Part shown: positions 60,830 to 64,000 of the stretch, one piece after another | Layout of the letters: every line of letters begins with the position of its first letter | Numbering within the stretch: position 1 is the first letter of the stretch | Source of the DNA: Novipirellula aureliae | GTDB lineage: Bacteria > Planctomycetota > Planctomycetia > Pirellulales > Pirellulaceae | Direction of reading: 5' to 3' | DNA length: 64,000 nt | Assembly (NCBI RefSeq): GCF_007860185.1 | Contig: NZ_SJPY01000001.1 | Coordinates: forward strand, 1,467,253 to 1,531,252 | Made by a program: the position numbers and the translations under genes | Notes under the pieces: model-generated | The model's input: only the letters and a program-made list of their open reading frames with translations | What the model was told of the DNA's origin: nothing | Database searches by the model: none

Positions 60830-60909
60830 GCAAAAAGTCAACGCATCCCGTAGAGATCGCGCATCGATTTCTACATCCTCCAAAGCAACCTACGGCGAAA
60901 TTTGCCGCT

Positions 60910-63843
60910 ATGAATAGCTACAGTTTGGACTACATCGACGATTTGTACGTCCAGTATCTTCGGGATCCTGCGTCCGTTTCGGATTCTTGGCGCGATTACT
61001 TCGAGCAATTCCTGGTTGCTTCGAATCATAGCGTCCTGAGCAAAAGCAAAGCTTCGCTGCGTGCCAAATCACCAGCCGGAGCCACGGTGGGCAGCACGTC
61101 TTCATCCGAGCCAAACGATGCCTCGATCCGCAACGGTGCCGGTCCCCGCAGCGGTGCCGGTCCCCGCAGCAGTGCCAGTCCCCGCAGCGGTGCCAGTCCC
61201 CGCAGCGGTGCCGGTAGCCGCAATGGTACCGGTAGCCGCAGTGGTTCGACGGGCGATGAGCTCACCGATCAGGCGTTGTGGATGTCGCGGATCCAAGACC
61301 GAGTCAACCAACTGGTCCGCGAATACCGTGTTCGAGGTCACTTGGTCGCCCAGCTTGACCCGCTTGGTATGTTCAAACACGAATCGCCGGAACTAAGCCC
61401 GACGCTCTACGGATTGTCCGACCAAGATTTGCAGCGGCCGCTGAACAGCAGTGCGCTCGAAAACGTGACCGGCAGTACCTTGAACGTCATCCTGACGAAG
61501 CTGCAAAACACCTATTGCCGCAGCATTGGTGCCCAGTTCATGCACATTGACAATCGCAATATCCGCGATTGGTTACAGCGACGGATGGAAACGACCGAAA
61601 ACCGGCTCGAGCTTTCTCACCAAGTTCAACGGCGGATCTACGCCCGTTTGGCCGATGCGTCAATTTTTGAAGAATTCGTTCGCCGCAAGTTTGTGGGTGC
61701 AAAAACATTTTCGCTCGAAGGCGCCGAAACGCTCATCCCATTGCTGGATCTGGCCTTAGAAAAAGCGGGGCAACATCAGGTCCAAGAGGTCGTGATGGGA
61801 ATGGCCCACCGCGGGCGTTTGAATGTGATGGCGAATATCTTGAAAAAACGGGCCATGAACATCTTTTGGTCCTTTAACGACCCCACCCCTGAGCTAAATC
61901 GTGGCGGCGGCGACGTTCGCTATCATCTTGGCTACAGCAGCGACTGGGAAACCGCGGCAGGAAAAAAAATCCATATCTCACTCTGCTTCAACCCCAGTCA
62001 CTTGGAGTATGTCAACACCGTTGCGATGGGACGGTGCCGATGCAAACAGGATCATCGTGGTGACACGAAACGGCAAGAGGTGATGACGTTCCTGATTCAC
62101 GGCGACGCCTCGTTTGCGGGCGAAGGGGTGGTGCAAGAAACACTTAACCTCAGCGAACTCGACGCTTACCGCACCGGCGGAACCCTGCACGTTATCATCA
62201 ACAATCAAGTCGGTTTCACGACGGAACCGAAACAGGGACGTAGCTCCACTTACGCGACCGACATCGCCAAAATGCTGCAAATCCCAATCTTCCATGTCAA
62301 TGGCGAAGATCCCGAAGCGGTGGCGCAAGTGGTCTCGGTGGCGATGGATTTCCGAAAAGAATTTCATCGTGATGTCGTCATTGATTTGTACGCCTACCGC
62401 CGTTGGGGGCATAACGAAGGAGACGAACCACGCTTCACTCAGCCACGCATGTACGCCAACATCGATCGCCGAGCAAGCGTCCGTATCCAGTACCTGAACC
62501 GACTGATGGAACTTGGCGAAATCACCGCCGAAGAAGCCGAAGAGATTGCACGCGAACGAACCGAGAAATTGGAGTCGGAGTTTGAAGCGAGTAAGAACGT
62601 GGCGTTCTTGCCCGATACCCAAACTTTAGCCGCAAATTGGACCCAATACTACGGCGGACCGGAACCGACCGAGTCGACCGATACGACTTTCGACAAAGAA
62701 CACTTGTCGAAGTTGCTCGATTCGGTCACACGGATGCCTGACGGCTTCGCGATGAACAAGAAACTGAAGCGGCCGTTGGCATTGCGCCGTGAAATGGCGG
62801 AGGAAAAGCGGCCGCTCGATTGGGCCAGTGCCGAAGCGGCTGCATTTGCAACGCTGATGGTGCAAGGCCACCCGATCCGAATGACCGGACAAGACGTCCA
62901 ACGTGGAACGTTTAGCCAACGACACGCCGTGCTGCATAGCGTCAAGACCGGCGAAACCTACATACCGCTGGCCAATTTAGGCAAAGACCAAGCGCGTTTT
63001 GAACTCTACAATAGCCCGCTCAGCGAGGCAGGCGTGCTCGGGTTCGAGTACGGCTACTCGCTAGACCAACCCAACGGCTTGTGTGTCTGGGAAGCTCAAT
63101 TCGGGGACTTCTGGAATTGTGCCCAAGTGATCGTTGACCAGTTTATTGCCAGTGCGGAGGACAAATGGAACCGCCTCAGCGGCTTGGTGATGCTGCTGCC
63201 GCACGGCTTCGAAGGGCAAGGCCCCGAGCATTGTAGCGCTCGCTTGGAACGCTTCTTGGCGATGGCGGCCGAGCACAACATTCAAGTGGTCCAACCCACA
63301 ACCCCCGCGCAGTACTTCCATTGCTTGAGGCGGCAAGTGATTCGCAAATGGCGAAAACCGCTGGTGATCCTGTCTCCAAAAAGCTTGCTGAGGCACCCTT
63401 TAGCCGTCAGCCCGCTGGTGGATTTGTCGAGTGGCGGATTCGAAAAGATTCTCGTCGATTCGGAAGTCAAGCTGCCTGAAGCTAAACGCCTGCTTTTATG
63501 TACAGGAAAAATCTATTACGACTTGCTGGAACGACGCAATGAATCGGAAGTACGAAACGTTGCCATCCATCGAATCGAGCAGCTTTACCCGCTAAGCTAT
63601 GATGAGGTCGCGGCCACGATGGAAGGTCTCAGGGACGGAACCGAAATCTTCTGGGTTCAAGATGAGCCCACGAATATGGGAGCTTGGTCCTACATCAAAT
63701 TGAAGTTTGGCGACGATTTTTCAAGCAAATACAGCTTTTCATGCGTATCGCGGGATGAGTCGGCCAGCCCGAGCACCGGCAGCATGGGAGCACACAAAAT
63801 GGAGCAGGCCGAATTGATGGAAGCCGCATTCGCAGGCATTTAG
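60910..63843 (+). CDS. sucA: 2-oxoglutarate dehydrogenase E1 component
   Basis: A 977-residue thiamine-diphosphate enzyme that decarboxylates 2-oxoglutarate in the TCA cycle as part of the E1-E2-E3 complex. The N-terminus has the E2-contact helix (LDYIDDLYVQYLRDPASVSDSWRDYFEQF), then an unusual Gly/Ser/Arg/Pro repeat linker (about residues 74-112), then VREYRVRGHLVAQLDPLG. The catalytic core shows GMAHRGRLNVMAN (about 297), HGDASFAGEGVVQETLNLS, INNQVGFTT, AYRRWGHNEGDEPRFTQPRMY (about 495-515), and the C-terminal TSGT-like part with RHAVLHSV, FEYGYSLDQP and GFEGQGPEHCSARLERFL. It ends with EQAELMEAAFAG. The E2 and E3 genes are not in the window. Confidence 0.97.
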   Translation: MNSYSLDYIDDLYVQYLRDPASVSDSWRDYFEQFLVASNHSVLSKSKASLRAKSPAGATVGSTSSSEPNDASIRNGAGPRSGAGPRSSASPRSGASPRSGAGSRNGTGSRSGSTGDELTDQALWMSRIQDRVNQLVREYRVRGHLVAQLDPLGMFKHESPELSPTLYGLSDQDLQRPLNSSALENVTGSTLNVILTKLQNTYCRSIGAQFMHIDNRNIRDWLQRRMETTENRLELSHQVQRRIYARLADASIFEEFVRRKFVGAKTFSLEGAETLIPLLDLALEKAGQHQVQEVVMGMAHRGRLNVMANILKKRAMNIFWSFNDPTPELNRGGGDVRYHLGYSSDWETAAGKKIHISLCFNPSHLEYVNTVAMGRCRCKQDHRGDTKRQEVMTFLIHGDASFAGEGVVQETLNLSELDAYRTGGTLHVIINNQVGFTTEPKQGRSSTYATDIAKMLQIPIFHVNGEDPEAVAQVVSVAMDFRKEFHRDVVIDLYAYRRWGHNEGDEPRFTQPRMYANIDRRASVRIQYLNRLMELGEITAEEAEEIARERTEKLESEFEASKNVAFLPDTQTLAANWTQYYGGPEPTESTDTTFDKEHLSKLLDSVTRMPDGFAMNKKLKRPLALRREMAEEKRPLDWASAEAAAFATLMVQGHPIRMTGQDVQRGTFSQRHAVLHSVKTGETYIPLANLGKDQARFELYNSPLSEAGVLGFEYGYSLDQPNGLCVWEAQFGDFWNCAQVIVDQFIASAEDKWNRLSGLVMLLPHGFEGQGPEHCSARLERFLAMAAEHNIQVVQPTTPAQYFHCLRRQVIRKWRKPLVILSPKSLLRHPLAVSPLVDLSSGGFEKILVDSEVKLPEAKRLLLCTGKIYYDLLERRNESEVRNVAIHRIEQLYPLSYDEVAATMEGLRDGTEIFWVQDEPTNMGAWSYIKLKFGDDFSSKYSFSCVSRDESASPSTGSMGAHKMEQAELMEAAFAGI
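61129..61244 (+). repeat. 18-bp coding tandem repeats in sucA linker
   Basis: About six imperfect 18-base units of the type CGCAGCGGTGCCGGTCCC code for R-S/N-G-A-G/S-P/S. They lengthen the linker between the N-terminal helix and the catalytic core. Confidence 0.9.
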
Positions 63844-63926
63844 GATTACGTGACGGATCAGCGTTTTTCTCAACGCGGCTATGCCGCGGGTGTCGCCCTG
63901 CCCTCCGCTCGGAAAGGGGAGCGTCC

Positions 63927-63990
63927 GACCCTGCGCATCCGACTCTGTGCATCCGATTCTGCGCGTCCGATTCTGCGCGTCCGACTCTGG
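63927..63990 (+). repeat. 14-bp tandem repeats after sucA
   Basis: Four units of the type GATTCTGCGCGTCC (with GACCCTGCGCATCC and GACTCTGTGCATCC variants) start 84 bases after the sucA stop and a partial fifth follows near the window end. No role is assigned; the downstream gene is outside the window. Confidence 0.85.
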
Positions 63991-64000
63991 GATTGTATCC

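Larger units (their letters stand above)
60438..60909. other. Divergent region between ABC-F and sucA
   Basis: Contains five imperfect 13-base repeats (60483-60540), a hairpin CGAAACCC / GGGTTTCG at 60546-60566 followed by GTCTTTT, and a TATAAT at 60824 facing sucA. No gene is seen. Confidence 0.6.

Noticed and set aside
63695-63952. 85-codon minus-strand frame at the right edge
   Set aside because: It overlaps the end of sucA in antisense and includes the 14-base repeats; no sign of real coding.
1-64000. tRNA, rRNA, transposase, integrase or phage genes
   Set aside because: I looked for cloverleaf-like segments, rRNA motifs and DDE or tyrosine recombinase motifs in the gaps and translated frames and saw none; a covariance-model scan would be needed to exclude small RNAs.

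Overview
The window looks like chromosomal DNA of a planctomycete, most likely a Pirellulaceae / Rhodopirellula-like bacterium. The grounds are two DUF1559 pseudopilin-like proteins, a PP2C-free Ser/Thr kinase carrying an N-terminal zinc-finger-like segment and a DUF1559-like tail, an ECF sigma factor paired with a von Willebrand protein, many small dispersed palindromes, and genes that often lack clear Shine-Dalgarno sites. This is inference from protein families; no 16S rRNA or other marker RNA is present, and I see no tRNA, CRISPR array or transposase.

Layout. (1) 1-15.8 kb, minus strand: a type II secretion / pseudopilus operon gspE-F-G-H-I-J-K-(L, cut by the window edge), preceded by a giant gene of about 2,556 codons built from an N0-like domain and about 33 secretin N1/N2-like modules but with no visible secretin barrel. 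(2) 16.1-18.7 kb: pyruvate phosphate dikinase. (3) 19.1-24.0 kb, plus strand: nfeD-like protease homologue, short NfeD, flotillin-like FloA and a Pro/Gln-rich protein, a membrane-microdomain operon. (4) 24.0-27.9 kb, minus: two parallel cassettes, each a DUF1559 protein followed by a hairpin and a tiny lipoprotein, with a shared upstream sequence block. (5) 28.1-32.9 kb, minus: RND efflux pump and its membrane fusion protein. (6) 33.0-40.2 kb, minus: a five-gene regulatory run (ECF sigma factor, anti-sigma-like vWA protein, PAS histidine kinase, single-domain response regulator, NtrC-type activator) closed by a good intrinsic terminator. (7) 40.4-48.9 kb, plus, divergent from (6): PspA, an AAA+ ATPase, a small acidic protein, a substrate-binding protein fused to an OmpA domain, a TauC-type permease, a TauB-type ATPase and a membrane coiled-coil protein. 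(8) 49-58 kb: secreted carboxypeptidase-regulatory-like repeat protein, small HNH-like protein, choloylglycine-hydrolase-family enzyme, kinase-SecD-like-DUF1559 fusion with a divergent ECF sigma factor, and a secreted protein of unknown function. (9) 58.6-63.8 kb: ABC-F ATPase and 2-oxoglutarate dehydrogenase E1.

The most system-like novelty is region 7: an envelope-stress protein (PspA), a remodelling ATPase and an ABC transporter whose binding protein is tied both to the inner membrane (N-terminal helix) and, by an OmpA domain, to peptidoglycan, facing a large stress-type regulatory operon across a 250-bp promoter region. The other two standouts are the barrel-less multi-N-domain giant next to the gsp operon and the kinase that carries SecD-P1-like and DUF1559-like extracellular domains.

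Intergenic DNA is rich in repeats: a GTAGTGGATC palindrome (2 copies), a GGCCGGAGGCCG-containing family (3 loci, one expanded to four 86-bp tandem units), a CCCCCTCCCGAACG element (2 copies, one abutting a gene remnant), a 265-bp inverted-repeat element and several others. Start codons were chosen by overlap with the upstream gene, ribosome-site match or signal peptide; these are judgement calls and are explained per gene.
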